Assembly (NCBI GenBank): GCA_051004015.1
Contig: JBPCKT010000018.1
Coordinates: forward strand, 1 to 33,540
DNA from: SXOA01 sp051004015
GTDB lineage: Bacteria; Planctomycetota; Planctomycetia; Pirellulales; Pirellulaceae
Reading direction: 5' to 3'
DNA: 33,540 nt
In this document: one piece after another, positions 8,185-15,133 of the stretch
How positions within the stretch are numbered: the stretch's first letter is position 1
Layout of the letters: every line of letters begins with the position of its first letter
The notes under the pieces: generated by a model
Seen by the model: only the letters and a program-made list of their open reading frames with translations
Databases searched by the model: none
Told to the model about the DNA's origin: nothing
Position numbers and translations under genes: made by a program

Positions 8185-8709
8185 ATGAGGTTTTCACTTC
8201 CACTCGCCGTCGCGGCGTTATTGGCGCTAGCGGGTTGCGATACTACGAATCGCACGACCACCAAACCGTCAACCAGCCCCACTACGGTGGCGAGGCCAAG
8301 TTATGACAGTGCAGCCTCGTCGTCGCCCGCGGGTGATGGCGACACCCGGCCATCCAGCCTCGCGCCCGCTTCCACGGACAAACCGGGAGCTGTTGGACCC
8401 AGCGCGGCGGAGCCGGACAATACCGCGGTCAATGAACGCGACCGCGACCCGAACGTGAAGACGCCGATCGACCAGAACGAAAATCAGCGCGATATCAACA
8501 TTACAGCCGAAATTCGCAAGGGCGTGGTGGCCCACGACGGCATGTCGATCAATGGACAGAACGTGAAAATCATCACTGCCGATGGCAAGGTGACGCTGCG
8601 CGGTCCCGTCAATTCCGACGATGAGAAGACGACGATCGAAAACATCGCCAACAATGTCGCCGGGAAGGAAAACGTGACGAATCAGATTGAGGTCAAGACC
8701 GACAAGTAG
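8185..8709 (+). CDS. BON-domain lipoprotein
   Basis: 174 residues; ATG 8185 behind AGGAAAGGA. The lipobox LALAGC ends with Cys18. A disordered Thr/Ser/Pro-rich linker (about 20-95) precedes one BON domain (about 103-171: 'NITAEIRKGVVAHDGMSING', 'KIITADGKVTLRGPV', 'IENIANNVAGKENVTNQIEV'). BON domains are thought to bind phospholipid membranes and occur in OsmY-type stress proteins, so an envelope-stress role is likely. The next gene, also stress-like, follows 61 bp later in the same direction, and both lie behind the sigma-54 promoter candidate. Confidence 0.88.
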   Translation: MRFSLPLAVAALLALAGCDTTNRTTTKPSTSPTTVARPSYDSAASSSPAGDGDTRPSSLAPASTDKPGAVGPSAAEPDNTAVNERDRDPNVKTPIDQNENQRDINITAEIRKGVVAHDGMSINGQNVKIITADGKVTLRGPVNSDDEKTTIENIANNVAGKENVTNQIEVKTDK

Positions 8710-8770
8710 TCCGGTGAGGTCAAATCGCATTTGTTTGTCCATCAACAATAAGAAAGGGAGGGCTTTTTCC

Positions 8771-9343
8771 ATGGCTACCTGTGTTTATTGCATCTGTCGT
8801 AGCGAGGCTCAGGCCGTTCGCATCGCCAACCGACTGTACAACAGCGGCTTCTCGGCCAATGACATTTCCATGCTGCATCCCGACAAGAGCGGCACGCGGG
8901 ACATCGGCCACACCAATTCCACCAAGGCGCCCGAAGGGGCAGCGGCCGGCGCTGGCACAGGGGCTCTCCTGGGCGGAGCCCTGGGGTGGGCGGTTGGTAT
9001 TGGTGCTCTGGCGATTCCGGGCGTGGGCCCGCTGATTGCGGCGGGACCGATTTTGGCCGCGCTGTCAGGTGTTGCTGCCGGCGGAACGCTGGGAGGCGTA
9101 ACAGGCGCGCTGGTCGGCACGGGGATTCCCGAGTACGAAGCCCAGCAGTACGAAGGCAAGCTGCGGGAAGGGAATGTGCTGATCTCGGTCCACGCGGATG
9201 ATAGTGGTGAATCCGCTCGGATCCGCGAGATCATGACGGAGGAGAAGGCCGACAATATCTCCACCGGCTCTGAAGCTTCGGTTCCCAAACCGCATATGGC
9301 GAGTGAGACAGTCGCCCGACGCGAACCCTCCGCCAAGTTGTAA
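8771..9343 (+). CDS. Glycine-zipper membrane protein, general-stress (YflT/17M-like) type
   Basis: 190 residues from ATG 8771, chosen for the strong GGGAGGG 9 nt upstream. The N-terminal part (residues 4-35, 'VYCICRSEAQAVRIANRLYN') looks like the regulatory alpha/beta fold of YflT/17M-type stress proteins and is followed by 'HPDKSGTRDIGH'. Residues 56-120 are a hydrophobic Gly/Ala zipper ('GAGTGALLGGALGWAVGIG', 'GTLGGVTGALVGTGIP') that likely inserts in a membrane. The C-terminus ('YEGKLREGNVLISVHADD') is a second alpha/beta unit. The family is common in planctomycetes and deltaproteobacteria; biochemical role unknown. Confidence 0.8.
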   Translation: MATCVYCICRSEAQAVRIANRLYNSGFSANDISMLHPDKSGTRDIGHTNSTKAPEGAAAGAGTGALLGGALGWAVGIGALAIPGVGPLIAAGPILAALSGVAAGGTLGGVTGALVGTGIPEYEAQQYEGKLREGNVLISVHADDSGESARIREIMTEEKADNISTGSEASVPKPHMASETVARREPSAKL

Positions 9344-9353
9344 AGACACTAGT

Positions 9354-9425
9354 CAGGCCTCTTTGGGGGCCTGTTATGAAGGTCGTAAAGGGCTGGCGAC
9401 TGATGCTCGCCGGCAAGTACCTTCA
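9354..9425 (+). ncRNA. Structured 3' region or small-RNA candidate
   Basis: Two hairpins follow each other. CAGGCC (9354-9359) pairs with GGCCTG (9368-9373). TGAAGGT (9377-9383) pairs with ACCTTCA (9419-9425) and encloses an inner 8-bp stem, 9392-9399 with 9407-9414, one pair being G-U. A strong terminator ends the region at 9469. It may be a 3' UTR of the stress operon or a separate sRNA; no known RNA family is recognised. Confidence 0.4.
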
Positions 9426-9431
9426 CTCATG

Positions 9432-9469
9432 AACCCGCGCTGGGATGCAATTTCCCGCGCGGGTTTTTT
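9432..9469 (+). terminator. Rho-independent terminator
   Basis: AACCCGCGC (9432-9440) pairs perfectly with GCGCGGGTT (9457-9465). The stem continues inward with GGGA/TCCC after a 1-nt bulge and ends in a run of six T (9464-9469). It ends + strand transcripts just before the convergent response-regulator gene. Confidence 0.85.
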
Positions 9470-9503
9470 GCTGCGCTACGTGTGTCGTTGGCTCTCTCAT
9501 CCC

Positions 9504-10898
9504 TCATTGCATTTTCTTCCGCAGCGTGGCCCGGTGAATGCCGAGGATTTCCGCGGCCGCGGCACGATTTTGCAATGTGCTCTCCAGGATTCTGTCGAAC
9601 AGTGCGGGCTCGGCTTCCTGAAGAAACTGCTCATACATGCTGCCGCTGGCCCCTTCGGCAGACAGCCTGGCCGTGGCCCAGTTCCGCACGGCGGTGCGAA
9701 GCTCGCTAGAAATGTCGCTCGCAGGGCGGGCATCCAAATCGCGGCTCTCGGGGAGATGCTCGGGGCCGATGGCCAGGCCGCGGGCCAGGATGGCGGCGTG
9801 CTCGACAGCGTTTCGCAGCTCACGGACGTTGCCCGGCCAGGGCCGCCGCTGCATTTCTTCCATCGCAGCCTTGGTGAATGCCGCAGAACCCTGTGGCAGC
9901 CGAATGGTCTGCAAGAATCGCTCGGTAAGCAAAGGGATGTCCTCCGGGCGTTCGCGCAGCGCGGGGAGGGAAATCTCGTAGCTGGCGAGGCGGAAATACA
10001 GATCGCGGCGAAAAGTTCCTTCTTGCAGGCATTGCACCAGGTCCCGGTTCGTGGCCGCGATCATGCGGAAGTTGCACGGCCGCGGACGGGTGTCTCCCAC
10101 AGGAGTTACTTCATGCTGTTCCAGTACCCGCAACAGCTTGACCTGCACGCTGGGGGGGATGTCTCCCATTTCATCGAAAAAAACCGTGGCTCCGTCCGCC
10201 AATTCCAAGAGGCCGACACGGCTGTTGTCCGCTCCGGTGTAAGCCCCACGGACATGGCCGAACAATTCGCTTTCGACGAGCAGCGGACTGAGGGACGCCA
10301 GGTTGACGGGGATGAACGGCTTATCGCTGCGAGAAGAGTGCCGGTGAATAGCGCGGGCGACCAGCTCCTTGCCGGTGCCGCTTTCGCCTGTGACCAGCAC
10401 CGAGACATCGGTCGGCGCGACTAGGGCAATCCGCTTGAAGACTTCCTGCATTACCGTGCTCTGGCCCAGCAGCTCTTCGTCGGAGCGGCTGGCTAGTTGC
10501 TTGGATGTTGACTCAGCTTCTGATTTTCCGCGCGTCGTTCGACGGAGCGCCCGACGAATTACCGTTGCCGCTTGTTCCAGGTCGAATGGCTTGGGGAGGT
10601 AATCAATCGCCCCCGCTTTCATCGCGCCCACGGCAGTTTCCAGATTGCCAAATGCCGTGATGACGACGATGGGGACTTCGTCGCCCTGCGATCGCAGTTG
10701 CCGCATGGCGGCCAGGCCGTCCATCCCCGGCAGGCGGACGTCCATCACAATCAGGTCGGGCGGCGATTCGGCGATGCGAGCCAGCGCTTCCTCCGCCGAA
10801 GACGCGACGCTGGCTTCATGCCCCTCGCTTTGTAACAAGCGCGATAGCCCCCAGCAGATGGATTCTTCGTCGTCGACAATCAGAACGTTGGCACGCAT
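9504..10898 (-). CDS. NtrC-type sigma-54-activating response regulator
   Basis: 464 residues. The receiver domain (1-120) has acidic D9/D10, phospho-acceptor D53 ('LIVMDVRLPGMDG'), T81 and K103. The central AAA+ domain (about 143-380) has Walker A GESGTGKE (171-178), the sigma-54 contact loop as GAYTGA (218-223; Tyr for the usual Phe), Walker B VFFDEMGD (239-246) and the R-finger region 'GTFRRDLYFRL'. A Fis-type helix-turn-helix closes it ('AAAAEILGIHRATLRKKM', about 446-463). It activates RpoN-dependent promoters after phosphorylation, presumably by the kinase encoded 21 bp upstream. The sigma-54 site at 8120-8135 is the nearest visible candidate target. Confidence 0.95.
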   Translation of the reverse strand: MRANVLIVDDEESICWGLSRLLQSEGHEASVASSAEEALARIAESPPDLIVMDVRLPGMDGLAAMRQLRSQGDEVPIVVITAFGNLETAVGAMKAGAIDYLPKPFDLEQAATVIRRALRRTTRGKSEAESTSKQLASRSDEELLGQSTVMQEVFKRIALVAPTDVSVLVTGESGTGKELVARAIHRHSSRSDKPFIPVNLASLSPLLVESELFGHVRGAYTGADNSRVGLLELADGATVFFDEMGDIPPSVQVKLLRVLEQHEVTPVGDTRPRPCNFRMIAATNRDLVQCLQEGTFRRDLYFRLASYEISLPALRERPEDIPLLTERFLQTIRLPQGSAAFTKAAMEEMQRRPWPGNVRELRNAVEHAAILARGLAIGPEHLPESRDLDARPASDISSELRTAVRNWATARLSAEGASGSMYEQFLQEAEPALFDRILESTLQNRAAAAEILGIHRATLRKKMQ

Positions 10899-10919
10899 TT
10901 CTCTATAGTAGCTACGAAC

Positions 10920-12281
10920 CTAAGCCAGCGGCAGCCGCAACTCAAAACACGTTACTCCCTCGTCACTGCGGCTGAAGACCAACTCTCCCTCGTGTGCGCG
11001 GGCAATCTGACGGGCCACGGCCAGCCCCAAACCCACTCCTTCCGGCTTGCTGGTGGCAAACGGCTCAAAGAGTTTGGCTTCGATTTCGGCGGGGGGGCCG
11101 GGCCCGCTGTCGAGCAAACGGGCGAAAGCTTGACGCTCCTTGTCGAGAATCCCCGTCTCCATCCGCACCCAACCACCCGGTCCCGCGGCTTCCATGCCGT
11201 TGAGCAGCAAGTTCAGCAGCAGTTGACTAAGTTGCTTCGCGTCGGCACTCAGCGGAATGCTTCGCTCTCCCAGTTCCGCTTGCAGCTTGACCTTGCGGTG
11301 ATCAAAAGTCGGCTCATGCAGCACCACCAAATCGGCGGCAATCTCCTTCAGGTCGCACGCCTTCCGTTCCGGATCTCGCGGCTGGCCGATGGCGAGCAGC
11401 CGTTGCAAGTATTCCTCCGACAACGTCAATTGCCGCAGGGCTACGTCAAGACTCTCGCGGTCAGACGCGCTGCACTGACGCTGATGGAGCTGAATCGCCA
11501 GCCGCACGCCGGTGATGTCGTTGCGCAGATGGTGAGCCAGCCCGCCGCTGAGTTGCCCCAGCAGCGTCAACCGCTCCGACCGCTTCATCACTTGCGTCAA
11601 TGTTGTGAGTTGCTGAGCGAGAGAATTGACGCTTTTGGCCAGGTCTCGCAACTCGTCGTCTCGCTCCGGCAGCGGTAACGGTTGAAAGTCTCCTTCGGCA
11701 ATTCGCCCCACTTGCTGCTGCAATTGGGCAATTGGCCGGCTTAAGCGGGAGGCCAGCGAACCGGCAATCAACACCACCACGGCGAGTGCAATGCCGCCGA
11801 CGACCAGCGGCGGAATCATTGCCTGCCGCAAGCTTTCCTGATAGCTCCGTTCGGGATAGAGCAAGTGCAGCGTCAACGGTCCCTTCGTGTCGCCGCTGCG
11901 CGTATCGACGGCGCGGTGAAAATACTGTTCCCCTTGAATCGAAACAGGATTTCCTAAGCTTCGGTTGACCGCCGACAGGGCAGGGGTCGTCATCAGCAGT
12001 GCCGGTTCCACCGCGGGGGTGCTAGATGCAACAACCTTTCCTTTCGCGTCCGTTACCACTAACTCTGCTCCCGACAAGCTCCTCGCTTGTCGCAATACCG
12101 ACTCCGTGAGCGGAAACGGTGGCCGCTTCAGCGTCTCGCCGATATTCGAGAGTTGCGACTGAATCTGCCCCTCCGCCCGCCGTGTCGCCAGCCAGGCGTT
12201 GACGCCACTGACCAGCACCAGTGTCACGGCCATCACCCCGACAAAGGGCCATAGGAGTTGATAACGAAGGGGCCAACGCAC
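10920..12281 (-). CDS. Membrane sensor histidine kinase
   Basis: 453 residues from a GTG (12281) with GAGAGGGG 5 nt upstream. TM1 (about 8-30) and TM2 (about 156-178) enclose a roughly 125-residue extracytoplasmic sensor region. HAMP spans about 178-230. The H-box reads 'GLAHHLRND', with H250 as phospho-acceptor followed by a second His where Glu/Asp is usual. N-box N357/N361 ('LLLNLLLNGMEA'), G1 'DSGPGPP' (391-397), F-box 'LFEPFATSK' and G2 'EGVGLGLAVA' (414-422) are intact, so ATP binding should work. It forms a two-component pair with the response regulator downstream. Confidence 0.93.
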   Translation of the reverse strand: MRWPLRYQLLWPFVGVMAVTLVLVSGVNAWLATRRAEGQIQSQLSNIGETLKRPPFPLTESVLRQARSLSGAELVVTDAKGKVVASSTPAVEPALLMTTPALSAVNRSLGNPVSIQGEQYFHRAVDTRSGDTKGPLTLHLLYPERSYQESLRQAMIPPLVVGGIALAVVVLIAGSLASRLSRPIAQLQQQVGRIAEGDFQPLPLPERDDELRDLAKSVNSLAQQLTTLTQVMKRSERLTLLGQLSGGLAHHLRNDITGVRLAIQLHQRQCSASDRESLDVALRQLTLSEEYLQRLLAIGQPRDPERKACDLKEIAADLVVLHEPTFDHRKVKLQAELGERSIPLSADAKQLSQLLLNLLLNGMEAAGPGGWVRMETGILDKERQAFARLLDSGPGPPAEIEAKLFEPFATSKPEGVGLGLAVARQIARAHEGELVFSRSDEGVTCFELRLPLA

Positions 12282-12286
12282 ATTTT

Positions 12287-12320
12287 CCCCTCTCCCTTGG
12301 GGAGAGGGCCGGGGTGAGGG
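12287..12320. repeat. REP-like palindrome upstream of the histidine kinase
   Basis: CCTCTCCC-TTGG-GGAGAGG forms a near-perfect hairpin followed by GCCGGGGTGAGGG. This is a widespread intergenic palindrome type. Here it supplies the purine-rich ribosome binding site region of the kinase gene when read on the minus strand. Confidence 0.75.
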
Positions 12321-12383
12321 TTTAGAACTGAAGCGGCCGCTCTCGATGATAGTTCCGAAGTGGGGTAGGCTTCCAGCCTGCCC

Positions 12384-13184
12384 TTACCCCTCAATCAGCA
12401 TTTGCAGCTCGGTCAGGTAGTTTTTGGGATTCCCCTTGAAGAACATTCCCGGCCCCTTCAGGTAAACCTCGCGGCAGGGGACGGCGACTTTGTAGCCCTT
12501 CTCCTTGCAGTAGCCCATGATGGTCGCATACGAGCGGGAAAGCTCGGTATAGGGACCCTTATGAAGCAACGAAACCCATCGGCCGCCAGGGAGCTCGCGG
12601 ACATCGATGCCCGCAATGGGCTTGCCTTTCTTAATGGGCATGCAGGTTTCATAATCGGCGATTTCGCGGTACTCCTGGTCGTAGCACAGCAGCATGGCCG
12701 GGCCGCAAATCTGATTCCAGAACTGCTTGCCGATTTTAGAAAAGCCCTGGCCGCAATCAGAGTAAGGGGCTTGCATCCGCACAGCCGCGATCAGCATGGG
12801 CTGGAGGGACTTTTCTTCGCAGACAAAGGATTTTTGAGCAGATAACATTTTGATCTCCCGCTCGGAGGACAAGAACTGGTCCAGCGACTGGGCAACCTTT
12901 CGCAATTTCGCCATCCGCTCGTTGATGAGCTTCCGCTGCTGCTCTAATGCGGTGGCCAGATCAGCCTCGTTGCCTCGCAGCAGCTCCCGGATTTCCGCCA
13001 CGGGAAATTCCAGGCTCCGCAGGAACGAGATCACCCGAGCCGCCTCGATTTTCGAGGCATCGTAGTAACGATACCCCGACTGCTCATCGACGCACGTCGG
13101 CTCCAGCAGCCCCGCTTCGTGATAGAAGCGCAGCGTTTTCACCGTCAGACCGGTGACCTTCGAGAATTCGCCGATGGTGAACAC
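12384..13184 (-). CDS. MerR-family regulator with GyrI-like ligand-binding domain
   Basis: 266 residues from the GTG at 13184, which yields the canonical MerR start 'FTIGEFSKVTGLTVKTLRFY'; longer frames would begin inside a palindromic repeat. The winged-helix DNA-binding domain covers residues about 1-70 ('ETGLLEP'-type wing seen as 'EAGLLEPTCVDEQSGYRYYD'). A coiled dimerisation helix follows ('ALEQQRKLINERMAKLRKV'), then a GyrI/AraC-effector-like domain (about 120-264, 'ELPGGRWVSLLHKGPYTELS', 'REVYLKGPGMFF'). Such regulators bind small hydrophobic or cationic ligands and control drug-response genes, but no efflux gene is next to it. It may act on a distant target or itself. Confidence 0.88.
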   Translation of the reverse strand: MFTIGEFSKVTGLTVKTLRFYHEAGLLEPTCVDEQSGYRYYDASKIEAARVISFLRSLEFPVAEIRELLRGNEADLATALEQQRKLINERMAKLRKVAQSLDQFLSSEREIKMLSAQKSFVCEEKSLQPMLIAAVRMQAPYSDCGQGFSKIGKQFWNQICGPAMLLCYDQEYREIADYETCMPIKKGKPIAGIDVRELPGGRWVSLLHKGPYTELSRSYATIMGYCKEKGYKVAVPCREVYLKGPGMFFKGNPKNYLTELQMLIEG

Positions 13185-13204
13185 AACAGGAATCCGAATT
13201 TCAT

Positions 13205-13284
13205 ACACCAGCCTGACGCGCAAGCGAAGGACCGCGTCGAATGCCGATGAAGGCTTTTCCTTCGCTTGCGCTTCAGGCTGGTGT
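13205..13284. repeat. 27-bp-arm inverted repeat (GACGCGCAAGCGA family)
   Basis: Arms 13205-13231 and 13258-13284 match with one mismatch. The core GACGCGCAAGCGA is shared with the repeat at 18827-18884. It sits 20 bp before the MerR gene start and could affect its transcript. Confidence 0.9.
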
Positions 13285-13425
13285 CGAAAGGGACAGTTGG
13301 CAAATCGCCAGTCGCGGCGAAAGGAACATCCTCACGCCGAGAGCACTTTACGGCCTCCCGTAAGGGGAGAGTCAAGAGTCGATTCTCGTTTTGGTCTCGA
13401 AGTCAATCGCAGCGACGAAAGTGTT

Positions 13426-13638
13426 TTGCCCCAACGGGGCAGTCTATGTCAGCCCAGGGCAAAGGCGGCGCAGCCGCCGCAGCCCTGGGAAACGGCATTA
13501 CAACGATGTCAAAAGCCCCAACGGGGCACGCTAATCCCGTTTAGCGCGCCCCGTTGGGGCTTTAGGCACATAGGGCCCTCCTACCCAGGGCTGCGAAGAC
13601 TTCGCCCTGGGCTAACCTAGTCTGCCCCTTTGGGGCAA
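13426..13638. repeat. Block of two alternating palindromic repeat types
   Basis: Type A is GCCCCAACGGGGC or variants, at 13426-13441, 13511-13528, 13545-13563 (opposite orientation) and 13622-13638. Type B is a longer hairpin with CCCAGGGC and GCCCTGGG ends, at 13450-13490 and 13581-13614. No coding potential is convincing. The alternation A-B-A-A-B-A gives a roughly mirror-like block. Confidence 0.85.
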
Positions 13639-14123
13639 GGCAATCAATGCCCTGCAAGTTGGCGCGAAGTGAGAGCTAGGGCTGGTAGAGCGAGTCTGGC
13701 CTCGACCCCACAAATTGTGTGTTTGTACTATTGACCAGAAATAGTGGACAGGAGTATCATATAAGCGAACCGGGCGGTGCTATGGACGCATCCATAAGCC
13801 GTCCCAGATTCTCGCTCTTTCTCAATTCGGTTGTGTCGTGAAAGGAGGATGGAGAGCATCCCGCTGCGAAGCAGTCCCCTGATAGGGTGGAATGCGACTC
13901 CACCGGATTGCAATTCACGGAAGAGGGGGGTGTTGGTTTACTCGGGGGGGTCAATGGACGCAACTGATTATTTTATAACAAGTTAAGTAAATTGAAACTT
14001 CTAGTTTATCAACACTTCTTTAGTTGTCATTGAATCTGCCTGTTATTTGGAAACCCCCTGATGGGGTGGCCGCGCGAGTCGGGAAGACGAGGAGCCGCCT
14101 GAAGGCGGGACTCCAGCGGGCGG
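13639..14123. other. Gene-free stretch with AT-rich patch and small palindromes
   Basis: No supported gene. It holds a hairpin TATGGA-CGCA-TCCATA near 13782-13798, and two related blocks sharing CCCCTGAT..GGGTGG (about 13866-13902 and 14049-14081). An AT-rich patch at about 13960-14040 is unlike the GC-rich surroundings. A copy of CCGCCTGAAGGCGG with flanking GACTCCA at 14083-14104 is related to the repeat at 23263-23322. It could be a graveyard of mobile repeats. Confidence 0.6.
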
Positions 14124-14993
14124 TCAGCCCAACTGCTTCTTCCACCCTTCGTACTCCTTGAGCACCTCCTCCCGCGAGCAGCGCGGCCGGTAGGCAACCC
14201 GGCAGCGGAAGGAGTAGTCAGTGAGGACTTCGTAGCGGGGGATGATGTACTGGAAGTCCCAGGCGGGAAGCGTCGTTTGCTTCTCCTGGTTGAAGCCGCC
14301 GCCGCTGGGGGAGTGGGCCAGGCGAATGCCGCTGGTCTGGTCGAACATGGTGATGTAGGTCTGGTTCTTGAACAAACCGTAGAACAGCGGCAAATCATAT
14401 TTGAGCGGCGAGATGTTTTTGTAAAGGCAGTCTCGGTGGCCGGCCACGAACTTCAATTCGTAGCGGTCGTCCTCGTGCAGCACCGTGCTGTCGTTGTTGT
14501 GGGCCGGCGAGCATTGTTGCAGCCAGCCTTGTTTGCCGCGGAGGTACATGCTCTTGTCCTCCGGAGCGTTGATATAGCTGGCCCAGAACAAGCCGATGTA
14601 GCCGTTTTCAAAGACGTGCTGCGTCGCCTGACAGCGGAACGCGATGTCGATATAGTGCGGCGCGACGAGCGTGAACTTCGTCCAGCTTTCCAGGTGGAAC
14701 GTCGGCGTCGGCGGCTGATGCAACTCCGCCTCGTGGCCGCTGAGCTTCTTGAACTCCATCGGGGCGTGGCGGGGCTCAAAAAACTTGGCGCCTCCATCGC
14801 CGGGGTCCAGCGTCGCGCCGTCGAAGATGTGCTCCAGGTTGAAGCCCGCCACCTCCGGCACAAACAGATTCGCCAGCTCGTCCTTGTGAGTCAGGCTCCA
14901 CAGCCCGTTGTAGCCGGCCTTGTGCCTTTCGTGAGCCGAGTTATCGCCAATGACAGCCGTGATATCGCCGGCGGAGAATGTGTCGTGAGCCAT
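14124..14993 (-). CDS. Conserved hypothetical protein, possibly carbohydrate-related beta-rich fold
   Basis: 289 residues from ATG 14993 (MAHDTFSAGDITAVIGDNSA). No purine-rich ribosome binding site precedes it; the upstream sequence is pyrimidine-rich (CTCTTTCCTCTCTCCAC). No signal peptide. It is rich in aromatic residues and His ('HYIDIAFRCQATQHVFENGYIGLFWASYINAPEDKSMYLRG' in parts; 'FQYIIPRYEVLTDYSFRCRVAYRP'), which suggests a beta-sandwich such as those in sugar-binding or aldose-epimerase-like proteins. I do not recognise a named family. The true transcript may start inside the inverted repeat at 15021-15120. The reading frame and composition look genuine. Confidence 0.7.
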   Translation of the reverse strand: MAHDTFSAGDITAVIGDNSAHERHKAGYNGLWSLTHKDELANLFVPEVAGFNLEHIFDGATLDPGDGGAKFFEPRHAPMEFKKLSGHEAELHQPPTPTFHLESWTKFTLVAPHYIDIAFRCQATQHVFENGYIGLFWASYINAPEDKSMYLRGKQGWLQQCSPAHNNDSTVLHEDDRYELKFVAGHRDCLYKNISPLKYDLPLFYGLFKNQTYITMFDQTSGIRLAHSPSGGGFNQEKQTTLPAWDFQYIIPRYEVLTDYSFRCRVAYRPRCSREEVLKEYEGWKKQLG

Positions 14994-15020
14994 GTGGAGA
15001 GAGGAAAGAGGAGAAGTTGA

Positions 15021-15120
15021 ACCACAGAGACACAGAGTCACAGAGAGGAAAGGAAAAGTCAATCAGCAAGGCTCTCGCAGACTCTTTTCCGAATTCTCTG
15101 TGTCTCTGTGCCTCTGTGGT
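15021..15120. repeat. 26-bp-arm inverted repeat (CACAGAGACACAGAG type)
   Basis: Arms 15021-15046 and 15095-15120 match with two mismatches and are made of ACAGAG-like microsatellite units. It fills the gap between the DUF11 gene and the hypothetical gene at 14124. Confidence 0.92.
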
Positions 15121-15133
15121 AGCTCCCTCTCTT

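Noticed and set aside
9303..10424. 373-codon plus-strand frame opposite the response regulator
   Set aside because: Runs through the terminator at 9432-9469 and is antisense to an unmistakable AAA+ regulator.
12471..12485. GCGGCAGGGGAC in the MerR gene as another KOPS-like copy
   Set aside because: Lacks the full GGGNAGGG octamer, and the codons encode a conserved-looking stretch (VPCREVY), so it is likely chance.
13266..13544. Small open frames in the palindrome block (92 codons and others)
   Set aside because: They consist of repeat sequence (e.g. RKRR- and TGHANP-like peptides) and have no start signals; such peptides are known annotation artefacts of palindromes.
13426..13638. CRISPR array
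   Set aside because: Repeats are palindromes of two types with irregular spacing and alternate orientation, and no cas gene is present.
13720..13755. ATTGACCAGAAATAGTGGACA as an IS terminal repeat
   Set aside because: It looks IS-end-like, but no matching inverted end or transposase remnant was found nearby.
13955..14045. AT-rich patch as an alternative dif site or origin
   Set aside because: No ATAA..N6..TTAT half-site layout and no cluster of DnaA boxes. It lies well inside the region where all GGGNAGGG motifs point the same way.
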